A stretch of DNA of 64,000 bases, taken from assembly GCA_937924505.1 (NCBI GenBank), contig CALDSR010000010.1, forward strand, positions 62,001 to 126,000, in the 5' to 3' direction. The position numbers and the translations under genes were made by a program. Under the pieces are notes generated by a model. It had not been told where the DNA came from. It was given only the letters and a program-made list of their open reading frames with translations, and made no database searches. Source of the DNA: an uncultured Granulosicoccus sp. (GTDB lineage: Bacteria; Pseudomonadota; Gammaproteobacteria; Granulosicoccales; Granulosicoccaceae). This document shows, piece after piece, positions 38,008 through 47,440 of the stretch (its first letter is position 1; every line of letters begins with the position of its first letter).

Positions 38008-38409
38008 ATGAAAAAATTGAAAGTCACATCAGCGGACATGGTCAAAAATGCCCGCGCGCGAATAGAGGAAATCGAGACAGTCGAGCTGATCAGCCAACTC
38101 GATGATCCGAAGATTCTGATCGTTGACATACGCGACATCCGAGAACGCCAACGCGGTGGCTTTATCCCCGGCAGCTTTCACGCACCTCGCGGCATGATTG
38201 AATTCTGGGTAGACCCTGACAGTCCTTACTTTAAGGATGTATTCGCAGAGGACCGTAAATTTATCTTCCATTGTGCATCTGGTTGGCGCTCCGCACTGAC
38301 GGTCGCCACCTTGCAAGATATGGGTTTCGAAGCGGCGCACCTCAAAGAGGGCTTCTCGACGTGGGAAAAGCACGGCGGCCCCATCGAGCAGGAACGACGA
38401 CAAAAATAA
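38008..38409 (+). CDS. Rhodanese-domain protein
   Basis: 133 residues. A single rhodanese domain has ILIVDIRDIRERQRGGFIPGSFHAPRGMIEFW and the active-site loop HCASGWRSALTVATL with the catalytic Cys. It transfers sulfane sulfur or handles persulfides in the cytoplasm. I chose the ATG at 38008 (MKKLKVTSADM); an upstream in-frame ATG adds 42 residues unlike the family. Confidence 0.85.
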   Translation: MKKLKVTSADMVKNARARIEEIETVELISQLDDPKILIVDIRDIRERQRGGFIPGSFHAPRGMIEFWVDPDSPYFKDVFAEDRKFIFHCASGWRSALTVATLQDMGFEAAHLKEGFSTWEKHGGPIEQERRQK

Positions 38410-38441
38410 GATTCATTCGTGGTTTGAATACGGTCGCGTCT

Positions 38442-39068
38442 TTACCAATCCGTGGTTGTCAGATTTACATCGGCCGTCATGGAATGATCAACAACATAAC
38501 GCGCATTCGGTATATCGTTATGCATGGCGCGTTGACGCGCCGAGTCTGGGTCATGATCGTGATGAATCCAGCGTTGGATCAGTCGCTGTTCCAGCACCGG
38601 TAAACCCGGGTCAACGAATACAGTGATGTCCCACAATTCACGTAAAGTGGACCATGGCAACTCATCGATTAACAGATAGTTGCCCTCCACCAGTACGATG
38701 CGGTCGCTCAATGCCACACGTTGAATACCCGCTATCGCCTGGTCTTGTTTACGATCAAACACAGGTACGATAACTTCCTCGTCGTGGGCAACCAGACGTT
38801 TGATCAGATGCACAAAACCGAGCGCATCAAACGTGAACGACGAACCTTTTCGATCACGTGTCCCGTCAAGTTCAAGAAGCGTGTTATCGAGATGAAATCC
38901 ATCCATCGGTACAATCGAATGACTGATCTGGCTCGCCTTGAATTTCTGGCCGAGTTGTTCAGCCAATGTCGATTTACCGGCCCCTGGAGGCCCGGCGATC
39001 GCGACCAAAAATCGCTCCTTGGCACTCGCCTTTTCAACAATTGCGTTGACAAGGTAATCAATACTCAA
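38442..39068 (-). CDS. frcK: P-loop kinase of the frc operon (FrcK-like)
   Basis: 208 residues of the uridine kinase/pantothenate kinase-like family. Walker A is VAIAGPPGAGKSTLAEQL, and the substrate-site motif is MDGFHLDN. In Sinorhizobium the fructose transporter operon frcBCAK ends in such a kinase; gene order and overlap here are the same. Its substrate, possibly the imported sugar, has not been settled from sequence. It overlaps frcA by four bases. Confidence 0.85.
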   Translation of the reverse strand: MSIDYLVNAIVEKASAKERFLVAIAGPPGAGKSTLAEQLGQKFKASQISHSIVPMDGFHLDNTLLELDGTRDRKGSSFTFDALGFVHLIKRLVAHDEEVIVPVFDRKQDQAIAGIQRVALSDRIVLVEGNYLLIDELPWSTLRELWDITVFVDPGLPVLEQRLIQRWIHHDHDPDSARQRAMHNDIPNARYVVDHSMTADVNLTTTDW

Positions 39069-39847
39069 GCGGCTACCGCCTCCGCTGGCGGTTCAGCTGC
39101 ACCCGTCATGAATGCTACCGCATCCGACATCGAATGATTTTTTGGGTCAATCGTGCACAAGCGACTACCGAGACGTTGAATATGGATTCGATCGGCAACT
39201 TCGAACACATGCGGCATATTGTGCGAGATCAGAATGATTGAAACACCACGCGAACGAACGTCCTGAATAAGTTCAAGCACGCGACGCGATTCCTTTACAC
39301 CCAGTGCAGCCGTAGGTTCGTCCATGATAATAACCTTGGAACCAAACACCGTTGCCCGAGCTACCGCTATTCCCTGTCGTTGACCACCAGACAGTGACTC
39401 AACCGATTGCTCGATATTTTGAATGGTCAGCAAGCCGAGCTCACTAAGCTTGTCGCGAGCCATTGCTTGCATCCCCTTTTGATCAAGCTGCCGAAAAACG
39501 GAACCCAGAAAACCTGACTTTCTTTTTTCTCGCCCGAGGAATAGATTGTCCGAAATCGACATTGCGGAACACAAGGCGAGATTTTGATACACCGTTTCAA
39601 TCCCGGCGTCACGAGCCTGCATGGGGGAACCAAAATTGGCGGGTTTGCCGTCAAGCGTGATTTCACCACTGTCCGGGATGACGGCGCCGGACAAGGATTT
39701 AACCAATACAGATTTACCAGCACCATTATCACCGATGACTGCCAGAACTTCGCCAGGATAGAGATCGAGATTGCAATTGTTCAACGCCACGACACGACCA
39801 TAACGTTTGAAGATATTGCTTGCAGAAAGTATCGGGGTTTTAGTCAT
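39065..39847 (-). CDS. frcA: Sugar ABC transporter ATP-binding protein FrcA
   Basis: 260 residues, a single ATPase domain: Walker A GDNGAGKSVLVKSL, signature LSGGQRQGIAVARATVF, Walker B VIIMDEPTAALG and the switch His in ISHNM. Unlike RbsA or XylG, it is not duplicated, which is typical of FrcA. The ATG at 39845-39847 has AAGGA upstream. It lies 11 bp after frcC. Confidence 0.9.
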   Translation of the reverse strand: MTKTPILSASNIFKRYGRVVALNNCNLDLYPGEVLAVIGDNGAGKSVLVKSLSGAVIPDSGEITLDGKPANFGSPMQARDAGIETVYQNLALCSAMSISDNLFLGREKRKSGFLGSVFRQLDQKGMQAMARDKLSELGLLTIQNIEQSVESLSGGQRQGIAVARATVFGSKVIIMDEPTAALGVKESRRVLELIQDVRSRGVSIILISHNMPHVFEVADRIHIQRLGSRLCTIDPKNHSMSDAVAFMTGAAEPPAEAVAA

Positions 39848-39858
39848 TGGAGTATCCT

Positions 39859-40914
39859 TCAGGTTGAAACCTTGCGAATCCACTGATCAACCGCTACGGC
39901 AGATATGATCAGCACACCAATCAATAGATACGTCCATTGCGGATCAGTACCGATAAGGCGTAGTCCGAGTGAAAAAACACCGACGATCAATGCGCCGAAC
40001 AACATCCCCATAATAGAGCCACGTCCACCAAACAGCGATATGCCTCCAATGACGACCGCCGTGATGGATTCGATATTGGCAAACTGACCCGCCGTAGGCG
40101 ATACCGAACCAATGCGTCCGATCAGTGCCCAACCCGCCAGGGCGCAGATAAGCCCGGCGACAACATAGACAGACAACAAGGTTTGCTTGGTTCTGACGCC
40201 GGAGAGCTCTGCCGCTTCCGGGTCATCGCCGACCGCATACACATGCCTTCCCCAGGCGGTTTTGTTCAGTAAATACGATAGAACGATGATAAGTAAAACC
40301 ATCGCGATGACGCCGTAAGTGAATACGGCTCCATGAAACTTTATCTTGTTGCCAAAAAATTGCAGCAACGGCGCTTGCGAGGCAATGTCGGCGCTTCTGA
40401 TGGTCTCGTTTGCGGAGTACAGAAAATTTGAGGCCAGAACAATCTGCCACATGCCAAGTGTCACAATAAACGGTGGTAACCGCATGTAGGCGACCAACCA
40501 GCCATTGACAAAGCCACAGCCCGCGCCCACCAGAAACCCACAAAACACAGCGAACTCGACCGGCAAACCATAACGAAAGGTAAACTGCCCCATAACGACC
40601 GACGACAGAACCATGATGGCACCGACTGACAAATCGATGCCGGCAGTAAGGATCACCAGCGATTGTGCCGCACCCACTATGCCGACAATAGCCACTTGCT
40701 GAAGAATCAACGTCAGCGCAAACGGGGAAAAGAATTTTTCCCCGAGTATGAACCCGAAAATGGCGGTTGATACCACCATGACAATCAGCGGTATCAAGGA
40801 GGGATAACGTTGCAACAACAGTTGCAGCTTCATCATTGGTCGGTCGCCGGTATCAAACGACACTACGTCCTCAGCGCTGTCGCCCAGTACTTTTTCGAAT
40901 TCTTGTGCGCTCAC
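39859..40914 (-). CDS. frcC: Sugar ABC transporter permease FrcC
   Basis: 351 residues with about nine or ten membrane helices after a 35-residue cytoplasmic N-terminus, of the BPD_transp_2 (RbsC/FrcC) family. Motifs include GIVGAAQSLVILTAGIDLSVGAIM and the EAA-like region GVRTKQTLLSVYVVAGLICALAGW. It is the channel of the fructose/ribose/mannose importer. A terminator lies between frcB and this gene. Confidence 0.9.
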   Translation of the reverse strand: MSAQEFEKVLGDSAEDVVSFDTGDRPMMKLQLLLQRYPSLIPLIVMVVSTAIFGFILGEKFFSPFALTLILQQVAIVGIVGAAQSLVILTAGIDLSVGAIMVLSSVVMGQFTFRYGLPVEFAVFCGFLVGAGCGFVNGWLVAYMRLPPFIVTLGMWQIVLASNFLYSANETIRSADIASQAPLLQFFGNKIKFHGAVFTYGVIAMVLLIIVLSYLLNKTAWGRHVYAVGDDPEAAELSGVRTKQTLLSVYVVAGLICALAGWALIGRIGSVSPTAGQFANIESITAVVIGGISLFGGRGSIMGMLFGALIVGVFSLGLRLIGTDPQWTYLLIGVLIISAVAVDQWIRKVST

Positions 40915-40934
40915 CGTGGGAAACTCCTCGGGTC

Positions 40935-40966
40935 AAAAAAAGAACAGCGACCCAAAGCCGCTGTTC
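40935..40966 (-). terminator. Intrinsic terminator between frcB and frcC
   Basis: On the minus strand GAACAGCG, a 9-base loop and CGCTGTTC are followed by seven T. It lies 38 bp after the frcB stop and 20 bp before frcC. It would reduce permease and ATPase expression relative to the binding protein, as at dctP/dctQ. Confidence 0.85.
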
Positions 40967-41003
40967 ATATCGTACCTGACTTTCTTTTACACGTAAGACA
41001 ACA

Positions 41004-42026
41004 CTATCCCCAGCACTTGTCGGTGCCTTCAGCGGTATCAATGGATGCGACGCCATCGGCGGGCTGATCAGTCACGAGATTGACGCCTGTGTTGAAGAAA
41101 TCGAGACCCGGCGTGTTCTCAGGCTTACTGCCATCTTTCGCCCAGTTCGCGATCGCTTCGATACCGAGAGATGCCATCAACAATGGATACTGTTGTGATG
41201 TAGCACCGATAACACCGGAAGCAACATCTTTGACACCCGGGCAACCACCGTCGACCGACACAATCAAAACATCGCCCTCACGCCCGACTGCTTTCAATGC
41301 TTCATAAGCGCCAGCGGCGGCAGGCTCATTGATTGTGTATACGACATTGATTGATGGATCCTTAGCCAGCAGGTTTTCCATGGCCTTACGTCCACCTTCC
41401 TCGTTACCGGCGGTTACATCGTTGCCAACAATACGCGGATCATCTTCATCACCCCATTTGTTCGGGTCCTTAAGGTCAATACCAAACCCTTGCAGGAATC
41501 CTTGATCACGCAGCACGCCGACTGATGGTTGGCTTACCGCCAGATCCAGCATGGCGATCTTTGCATCAGCGGCCTTGTCACCGAGCGTTGCAGCAGCCCA
41601 GGCACCGATCAATTCTCCGGCCTTGAAGTTGTCAGTTGCGAACGTGGCATCTGCTGAGTCGATTGGCTCTAGCGGTGTGTCGAGTGCAATAACCAGAAGC
41701 CCTGCATCACGCGCCTGGGTGACCGCCGGGACGATGCCTTTCGTATCTGAAGCGGTAAGCAAGATACCTTTGGCGCCATCGGCGATACAGGTTTCAATCG
41801 CGGCGACCTGACTTTCGGAATCACCATCGACTTTACCGGCGTAGGACTTCAAGCTGACGCCGAGTTCAGCAGCCTTTGCCTCAGCACCTTCTTTCATTTT
41901 GACGAAGAACGGATTGGTATCGGTTTTCGTGATCAAACAAGCCGATGTCTCAGCGAAAGCACTCCCCGATGCCAAGGCAGTTAACGCCAGCACGCCGAGC
42001 GACGCACTAATTGCTGTGTATTTCAT
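41004..42026 (-). CDS. frcB: Sugar ABC transporter substrate-binding protein FrcB
   Basis: 340 residues with a signal peptide ending at SAFAETS. The mature start [37 protein letters not shown] and the motif [24 protein letters not shown] are very close to FrcB, the fructose-binding protein. Two conserved Cys pairs (ACL/ETC and GGCPG/KCWG) are likely disulfides. It is the first gene of frcBCAK. Confidence 0.93.
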   Translation of the reverse strand: MKYTAISASLGVLALTALASGSAFAETSACLITKTDTNPFFVKMKEGAEAKAAELGVSLKSYAGKVDGDSESQVAAIETCIADGAKGILLTASDTKGIVPAVTQARDAGLLVIALDTPLEPIDSADATFATDNFKAGELIGAWAAATLGDKAADAKIAMLDLAVSQPSVGVLRDQGFLQGFGIDLKDPNKWGDEDDPRIVGNDVTAGNEEGGRKAMENLLAKDPSINVVYTINEPAAAGAYEALKAVGREGDVLIVSVDGGCPGVKDVASGVIGATSQQYPLLMASLGIEAIANWAKDGSKPENTPGLDFFNTGVNLVTDQPADGVASIDTAEGTDKCWG

Positions 42027-42420
42027 TGTTTATTCTCTCCATCATATTATTGAGCTGACTTAGCCTTCGGTAGATTCACACAAGAGTTTGCTGATTGTCA
42101 ATAATTAACGTAAATTGGACGACTGGTCCGAATGTACCACCAGATCTCTCAGGGGGCTCTGATCACGCGGCGGAAAACCAGGAAAAAATATTGACCAGAG
42201 AATCTGTTGTACGCCGTCTCTGGCAGAGCGCTGTATCCGCGTGAGGCCCCACACTCAACTGCGTTCGGTCGATGTACGCAATGACACTTCATCGCTACCG
42301 CTCGCTTTTCGCTTGTGGCACCTATCCCGATCTTTCTGATATTTCTTTGCATAATCCGTTCTGATCAGACTAATTCTGGCAGTAAAATCGGACGGTAACG
42401 GAGTGAGAAACAAAAAGTCG
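42027..42420. other. Divergent intergenic region frcB / sulfatase
   Basis: About 390 bp without a gene. It should hold both promoters. I do not see a strong operator. No regulator gene is adjacent to either side. Confidence 0.4.
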
Positions 42421-44061
42421 ATGAACATCCTTTTCATCATGTATGACCAACTGCGATTTGATTACCTGAGTTGCGCTGGGCACCCGCATCTGGACACACC
42501 AAACTTTGATCGCGTTGCGGCAATGGGCGTGCGCTTTACCAATACCTACGTGCAATCGCCAATATGTGGGTCGAGTCGCATGAGTACCTACACAGGTCGC
42601 TATGCCTCATCGCATGGTGCACAGTGGAACAATTTCCCCCTGCGGGTCGGCGAATTAACGATGGGTGATCATTTACGCAAAGTGGGGATGGACTGCTGGC
42701 TGATCGGCAAGACGCATATGCGAGTGGATCAGGAAGGCATGCAACGACTGGGTCTCTCACCCGACACCATTATCGGGGCGCGACAGGCCGAATGCGGGTT
42801 CGATGTCTGGGTCCGTGACGATGGTTTGTGGGCCGAGGGACCCGATGGCTTTTATGACGAGAAACGTTCACCCTACAATGAGTATCTGAAATCCAAAGGC
42901 TACGCAGGTGATAATCCTTGGGCTGACTATGCCAATGCGGGCATAGAGGATGGCAAGGCTGCAAGCGGTTGGATGTTCAACAATGCTGACAAGTCCGCCA
43001 ACATTCGAGAAGAGGATAGCGAAACGCCTTGGCTGACGTCCGAAGCGATACGCTTCATCGAACAAGCGAGCGGTCCCTGGTGCGCACACGTCAGTTACAT
43101 CAAACCGCATTGGCCGTATATCGTTCCCGAGCCCTATCACAATATGTATGGCGCCGAACACGTTCTACCTGCGGTACGACATGACAATGAAAAAATTGAC
43201 CCACACCCGGTCTACGGCGCATACCTGCAAAACAAGATTGCGGCAGCGTTTAGCCAGGAGGAAGTCAGACAAAAAGTCATTCCTGCCTATATGGGCTTGA
43301 TCAAGCAGTGCGATGATCAACTTGGCCGCTTGCTCGATTACCTCGAGAAAAGTGATCGTATGCAGGACACGATGATCGTACTGACGTCCGATCACGGTGA
43401 TTATCTCGGAGATCATTGGCTTGGCGAGAAGGATCTGTTTCACGAACCATCCGTCAAGGTACCTCTGATTATCCACGACCCCCGATCCGAGGCTGATGCG
43501 ACACGTGGATCCACGTGTGATGCGCTTGTAGAATCCATCGATCTCGCACCGACGTTCGTCGAGGTAGCTGGCGGGAAGATCCCCGATCATATTCTCGAGG
43601 GGAAAAGCCTGTTGCCGCACCTACAGGGGAGCACGCCTGACACGCGAGACTATGTCATCAGTGAATTCGACTACTCGGCAACAGCAAACTGTGTCAAGCT
43701 CGGGCTTGAACCACGGGATGCCCGACTCTTTATGGTCTTCGACGGGCGTTACAAGTTAATGCATGCAGAAGGTGGATTTCGACCGATGCTGTTTGACCTT
43801 GAGTCAGACCCTGATGAATTTGTGGATCTTGGACAAAGCAACGCGCATACAGCTCAGATCAAGCAACTCTACGCCTATCTCGCCCAGTGGGGACGACGAC
43901 TATCGCAACGGGTAACTCGATCCGAGGATGAAATCAAGGCAATGCGTGGTAACTCTTTACGGCGCGGCGTTCTGCCCTTCATGGTCGATGGTTCGGAAGT
44001 GCCCGATGAATTGACGACAGCCTACCGCCGACCCGTAAACCCTGCGCTGACCGGCAAATGA
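42421..44061 (+). CDS. Sulfatase-family hydrolase with altered formylglycine motif
   Basis: 546 residues of the alkaline phosphatase/sulfatase superfamily. The N-terminus NILFIMYDQLRFDYLS binds metal through Asp, VQSPICGSSRMSTYTGRYASSHG holds the nucleophile Cys49, and LTSDHGDYLGDHWLGEKDLFHEPSVKVPL is the second metal site. The sulfatase core motif is C-x-P-S-R; here it is C-G-S-S-R, with Ser in place of Pro. It would cleave a sulfate or phosphonate ester. I start at the ATG at 42421; a GTG at 42403 is also possible. No signal peptide is seen, so it is cytoplasmic. Confidence 0.83.
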   Translation: MNILFIMYDQLRFDYLSCAGHPHLDTPNFDRVAAMGVRFTNTYVQSPICGSSRMSTYTGRYASSHGAQWNNFPLRVGELTMGDHLRKVGMDCWLIGKTHMRVDQEGMQRLGLSPDTIIGARQAECGFDVWVRDDGLWAEGPDGFYDEKRSPYNEYLKSKGYAGDNPWADYANAGIEDGKAASGWMFNNADKSANIREEDSETPWLTSEAIRFIEQASGPWCAHVSYIKPHWPYIVPEPYHNMYGAEHVLPAVRHDNEKIDPHPVYGAYLQNKIAAAFSQEEVRQKVIPAYMGLIKQCDDQLGRLLDYLEKSDRMQDTMIVLTSDHGDYLGDHWLGEKDLFHEPSVKVPLIIHDPRSEADATRGSTCDALVESIDLAPTFVEVAGGKIPDHILEGKSLLPHLQGSTPDTRDYVISEFDYSATANCVKLGLEPRDARLFMVFDGRYKLMHAEGGFRPMLFDLESDPDEFVDLGQSNAHTAQIKQLYAYLAQWGRRLSQRVTRSEDEIKAMRGNSLRRGVLPFMVDGSEVPDELTTAYRRPVNPALTGK

Positions 44062-44074
44062 TGACTTGATGACC

Positions 44075-44091
44075 CTCGTCTAAAAGACGAG
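44075..44091 (+). terminator. Possible terminator after the sulfatase gene
   Basis: A 7-bp perfect stem CTCGTCT / AGACGAG with an AAA loop, 13 bp after the stop. There is only a short T run (GGTTTC), so termination may be weak. The next gene is convergent. Confidence 0.45.
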
Positions 44092-44140
44092 AGGTTTCAA
44101 CCATCCCCGACAGACACTACGACAGTTTGTGTCGTTATCG

Positions 44141-45004
44141 TCAGCTCGGCATTTCATCCCACTGCGGCAGCTCGTCACTGACTTCAAACCAAGGTGCCTT
44201 GGAACCCATGAATATATGCCCGCGCGCCTCGACGCCTGGTGCATCATCGAGGCTACCGACCGGAATATTCATGGCACCTGTACCACCTGATTCCCTTGGA
44301 ACCGGTGATCCACACTGGAGACAGAAAGCATTGCCAAATCGCGCTGCTTCCGCGTGATCATAATTTTTGATTCGGTCCTGCCCTTTGATCCACTGAAACT
44401 GCTCAATGGGTACAAAGGCATTTGTCGCGTGCGCGGCACCCTTCACTTTTCGACAACGACTGCAGTGGCAATTCATCATCAATTTCGGCGTACCCACATA
44501 GTCGAACGCCACATCGCCACATTGACACCCCCCTGCCACCCGTCCAGGTTGTGCTGCGCGGGTCGGATTATCAACGACGCGTGACATATTGCCATCACCA
44601 TAATGATCCTTTTGTGGCAAGTCATCATGAATTGTGTAAGCCTCGGACTTTGATTCGCAAAAGATATGCGATTCGGGGCGTATCTCGGGATCACTATCGA
44701 GTAAACCCGCAGGCACATAGAAAACCCCATCCTGCTCGTTGCCATCAGCGGACTCACTGATTGAGGGCTCGGGTAAGACCGACCCGCACTCACCGCAAAA
44801 AGCCCGTTCAAATTCAGGCGAGGATTTAAAGGTTTGCACATATTCCTGACCACGCAAAAAAGAAACGCCTGTAGCGCGGATATACGTTGCGAACAATGAG
44901 CCGTGAATTTTTCGACATATCGAACAGTGGCAATGGCTCATATTCGATAGTTCACCATCAATGGTAAATGCAACTTTTCCACACAAGCAACTACCAGAAG
45001 TCAT
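44141..45004 (-). CDS. Tandem GFA/CENP-V domain protein
   Basis: 287 residues containing two GFA (glutathione-dependent formaldehyde-activating enzyme-like) zinc domains in tandem. The first is at about residues 1-130 (GSCLCGKVAF, CHCSICRKIHG, FCGECGS); the second is at about 155-287 (GGCQCGDVAF, CHCSRCRKVKG, FCLQCGSPVP). Each keeps the set of zinc-binding Cys residues. Most family members have one domain. The chemical role of GFA proteins is generally unproven. Formaldehyde binding is not assumed here. Confidence 0.82.
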   Translation of the reverse strand: MTSGSCLCGKVAFTIDGELSNMSHCHCSICRKIHGSLFATYIRATGVSFLRGQEYVQTFKSSPEFERAFCGECGSVLPEPSISESADGNEQDGVFYVPAGLLDSDPEIRPESHIFCESKSEAYTIHDDLPQKDHYGDGNMSRVVDNPTRAAQPGRVAGGCQCGDVAFDYVGTPKLMMNCHCSRCRKVKGAAHATNAFVPIEQFQWIKGQDRIKNYDHAEAARFGNAFCLQCGSPVPRESGGTGAMNIPVGSLDDAPGVEARGHIFMGSKAPWFEVSDELPQWDEMPS

Positions 45005-45174
45005 GATGTTCGCTCTTTCTAAAGAAGTAGTGCGTTCATTAAATCCAACTTCTCGCGATTGATCAACCGGTTTCGTGATTTCCTGATCGTTCGTTAAACT
45101 CCCGCTCGCGATAAATTCCGGGTAAATTATAATCGCGACAGGCAGACTGATTTATCCAGAGCGGAGACTATTTT

Positions 45175-46359
45175 ATGAATTCAAGTGACGGCAACACAAG
45201 AGATCTGGTCTCAAGCATTCCCGGTGCGGGCTGGGACTACAGTCTGTCACGCCACCCCTATCATGAAATCGAACGCCCGTTGGGCCCCCATTACTGTGTC
45301 TATAACCGTCGTCATATGGCCTGCTGTTTCGACACTCGATCAACAGAAGACAGCTACTGGCTTCTTCGCCAGAAAGCTGCGCTGCTCAATACCGGGGAAT
45401 TTCCCATTCAGTTTGCCGGTCCGGATGCCGAGCGACTACTGGACAAACTGTTCACCAAGGACATTACCAAGGTAAAGGTCGGTCGCTGTGGATACGGCGT
45501 TGCTTGTTACGAAGATGGCGGTCTGATTGTCGACGGCATTTTGTTACGCCTCGAAGAAGATCGCTTCTGGTATGCACAAGCGGATGGCGATTTCTACAGT
45601 TGGGCGCGGGCGCATGCCAGTGGTATGGATGTCGAGATCAGCGACCCAGATGTCTATGTCTCACAGATACAGGGTCCCAACGCATTAAAAGTCCTCGAAG
45701 CCGCTAACGGAGGTCAGCTGCCCGAACCGTTTGGCTATTTCGCCATTGCCCGTGTCAACTTTGCCGGTCAGGAAGTCGTCATCACACGAACCGGATACAC
45801 GAATGAACTGGGTTGGGAGTTCTATACCGAACCGCATCACGATGCGAACGCGATTTGGCAACATTTAAAAGCCGCCGGCACACCGTTTGGTCTGGACATT
45901 TTTGGACTTGATGCCATGAATATCCGTCGCATCGAAGCCGGAATTTTGAACGCGGGGTCCGACTTCGATCAAACGACCACACCTTATGATGTCGGCCTGG
46001 GTCGATTTGTTGATGCAGACAAAGCGGATTTCATTGGAAAATCGGCCTTGGAATCTGCCTCTCGAGAATTACGCCTCTATGGCATCAAGTGCTTGACCGG
46101 CGAACCCTTGATCGCGTCACCGGTAGAGGCCGACGGCAAGAAAATCGGCACGGTCACCGCGGGCGCCATATCACCGTATCTCGAACACGGAATCGGTATT
46201 GTCCGGCTTGATCAAGCGGGTCGAGCAGCCGGTAGCAACGTCCAGGTGGGTTGCAGAGATGGTCATTTACATGCGGCAGAACTGATAGAGATGCCTTTCT
46301 ACGACAAGCTTGCAGAAATACCGCGCGGCAAGCGTGTGGACATTCCCAGCAAACCATAG
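45175..46359 (+). CDS. GcvT-family (aminomethyltransferase/demethylase-like) protein
   Basis: 394 residues of the GcvT/DmdA/sarcosine-oxidase C-terminal family, which use tetrahydrofolate to accept one-carbon units. Family motifs include FAGPDAERLLDKLFTKDI, YVSQIQGPNALKVLEAA, ITRTGYTNELGWEFYTEP and MNIRRIEAGILNAGSDFDQTTTPYDVGLGRFV. It is not next to gcvH or gcvP, so it is not the glycine cleavage T protein. It may demethylate a methylated amine, betaine or sulfur compound. The N-terminal extension of about 60 residues (WDYSLSRHPYHEIERP) is unusual. The substrate is unknown. Confidence 0.75.
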   Translation: MNSSDGNTRDLVSSIPGAGWDYSLSRHPYHEIERPLGPHYCVYNRRHMACCFDTRSTEDSYWLLRQKAALLNTGEFPIQFAGPDAERLLDKLFTKDITKVKVGRCGYGVACYEDGGLIVDGILLRLEEDRFWYAQADGDFYSWARAHASGMDVEISDPDVYVSQIQGPNALKVLEAANGGQLPEPFGYFAIARVNFAGQEVVITRTGYTNELGWEFYTEPHHDANAIWQHLKAAGTPFGLDIFGLDAMNIRRIEAGILNAGSDFDQTTTPYDVGLGRFVDADKADFIGKSALESASRELRLYGIKCLTGEPLIASPVEADGKKIGTVTAGAISPYLEHGIGIVRLDQAGRAAGSNVQVGCRDGHLHAAELIEMPFYDKLAEIPRGKRVDIPSKP

Positions 46360-46385
46360 GTCCATCGCTAAAATGAATCAACGCA

Positions 46386-47429
46386 TCAACAACAGCCATG
46401 TGCACCAGTTAGTGACTGATCAGCCAATGCCTGCGCACGAAGCGCCAACTCCATCACTTTGAAACAATGGGCTTGCGGCATCGCTGTCGACGAACGCTGC
46501 CGAATATCATCGAGCAAATTCTGAAAGTACGGAAACCCCGCATCCGGGCAATGAATATATTCATGTGTCTTTCCGTTAACCAGATACAAGTGATCAGTTG
46601 CATCACTACGTCCGACATCAACGTACTTTCTCAGCTCGATATACCCTTCAGTGCCAAGCAATGTCAAACGACCATCACCCCAGGTTGGCAAGGCGTCGGG
46701 GGTAAACCAATCCACTCGAATATACCCGTGTGCGGATTCATTACGTAAGGCAATCTCGCCAAAATCCTGCAATCCCGGATCAGAGGGATGGGCAAAATTG
46801 CCGGCACTCGCCATCGTGACATTTGCATCGTTGGATCCGGTGAAGAACAGAAACTGATCAATCTGGTGTGAAGCGATGTCGCACAGAATGCCACCGTACT
46901 GAGATTTGTCAAAAAACCAGGCAGATCGTGACGCCCGGTTCAAACGATGGGGACCCAGTCCGATTGTTTGAATTACCTTTCCGATGGCACCCTCGGCAAC
47001 CAGTTCAGCCGCCTTCGTTACACAGGCGACTTCAAAACGTTCAGAGAAATTAACTGACCATATCCGACCCGTACGTTCAACGCAGTCCTTTATCTGTTGC
47101 AGTTGTTCAAGCGTTGTACAGCCTGGCTTGTCGACCATCACGTCCTTGCCATGCTCCATCGCTTCAATCGCCAGTGCTGCGCGTTGCGCTGGAATGTCGG
47201 CGATAAGAATCAAATCGATACTGTCGTCATCGAGTAGCGTCTGGCGGTTCTCAACCCTTGGCACGCCAGGAAAACGTTTGTCAAAGCCATCTAGCGTCGG
47301 CGGATTTCCGTCTGTCCACCAGCCGACAAATTCGGCACCGACAGATTGCATATTGGCGCTTTGGCCATAGATGTGCCGATGCTCCAGCCCGATGGCGGCA
47401 AATCGAATGGGCTTATGATCCTTGGACAT
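46386..47429 (-). CDS. Gfo/Idh/MocA-family oxidoreductase
   Basis: 347 residues with an N-terminal Rossmann domain (IRFAAIGLEHRHIYGQS) and the catalytic DKPGCTTLEQL, where the Lys of the EKP/DKP motif sits. The C-terminal domain holds GGILCDIASHQIDQFLFF. Such enzymes oxidise or reduce sugars and inositols with NAD(P). The GxGxxG motif is altered to GLEHRH, seen in some family branches. It lies 11 bp after the second family member and likely belongs to the same operon. Confidence 0.82.
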   Translation of the reverse strand: MSKDHKPIRFAAIGLEHRHIYGQSANMQSVGAEFVGWWTDGNPPTLDGFDKRFPGVPRVENRQTLLDDDSIDLILIADIPAQRAALAIEAMEHGKDVMVDKPGCTTLEQLQQIKDCVERTGRIWSVNFSERFEVACVTKAAELVAEGAIGKVIQTIGLGPHRLNRASRSAWFFDKSQYGGILCDIASHQIDQFLFFTGSNDANVTMASAGNFAHPSDPGLQDFGEIALRNESAHGYIRVDWFTPDALPTWGDGRLTLLGTEGYIELRKYVDVGRSDATDHLYLVNGKTHEYIHCPDAGFPYFQNLLDDIRQRSSTAMPQAHCFKVMELALRAQALADQSLTGAHGCC

Positions 47430-47440
47430 CTTTTCAAATT

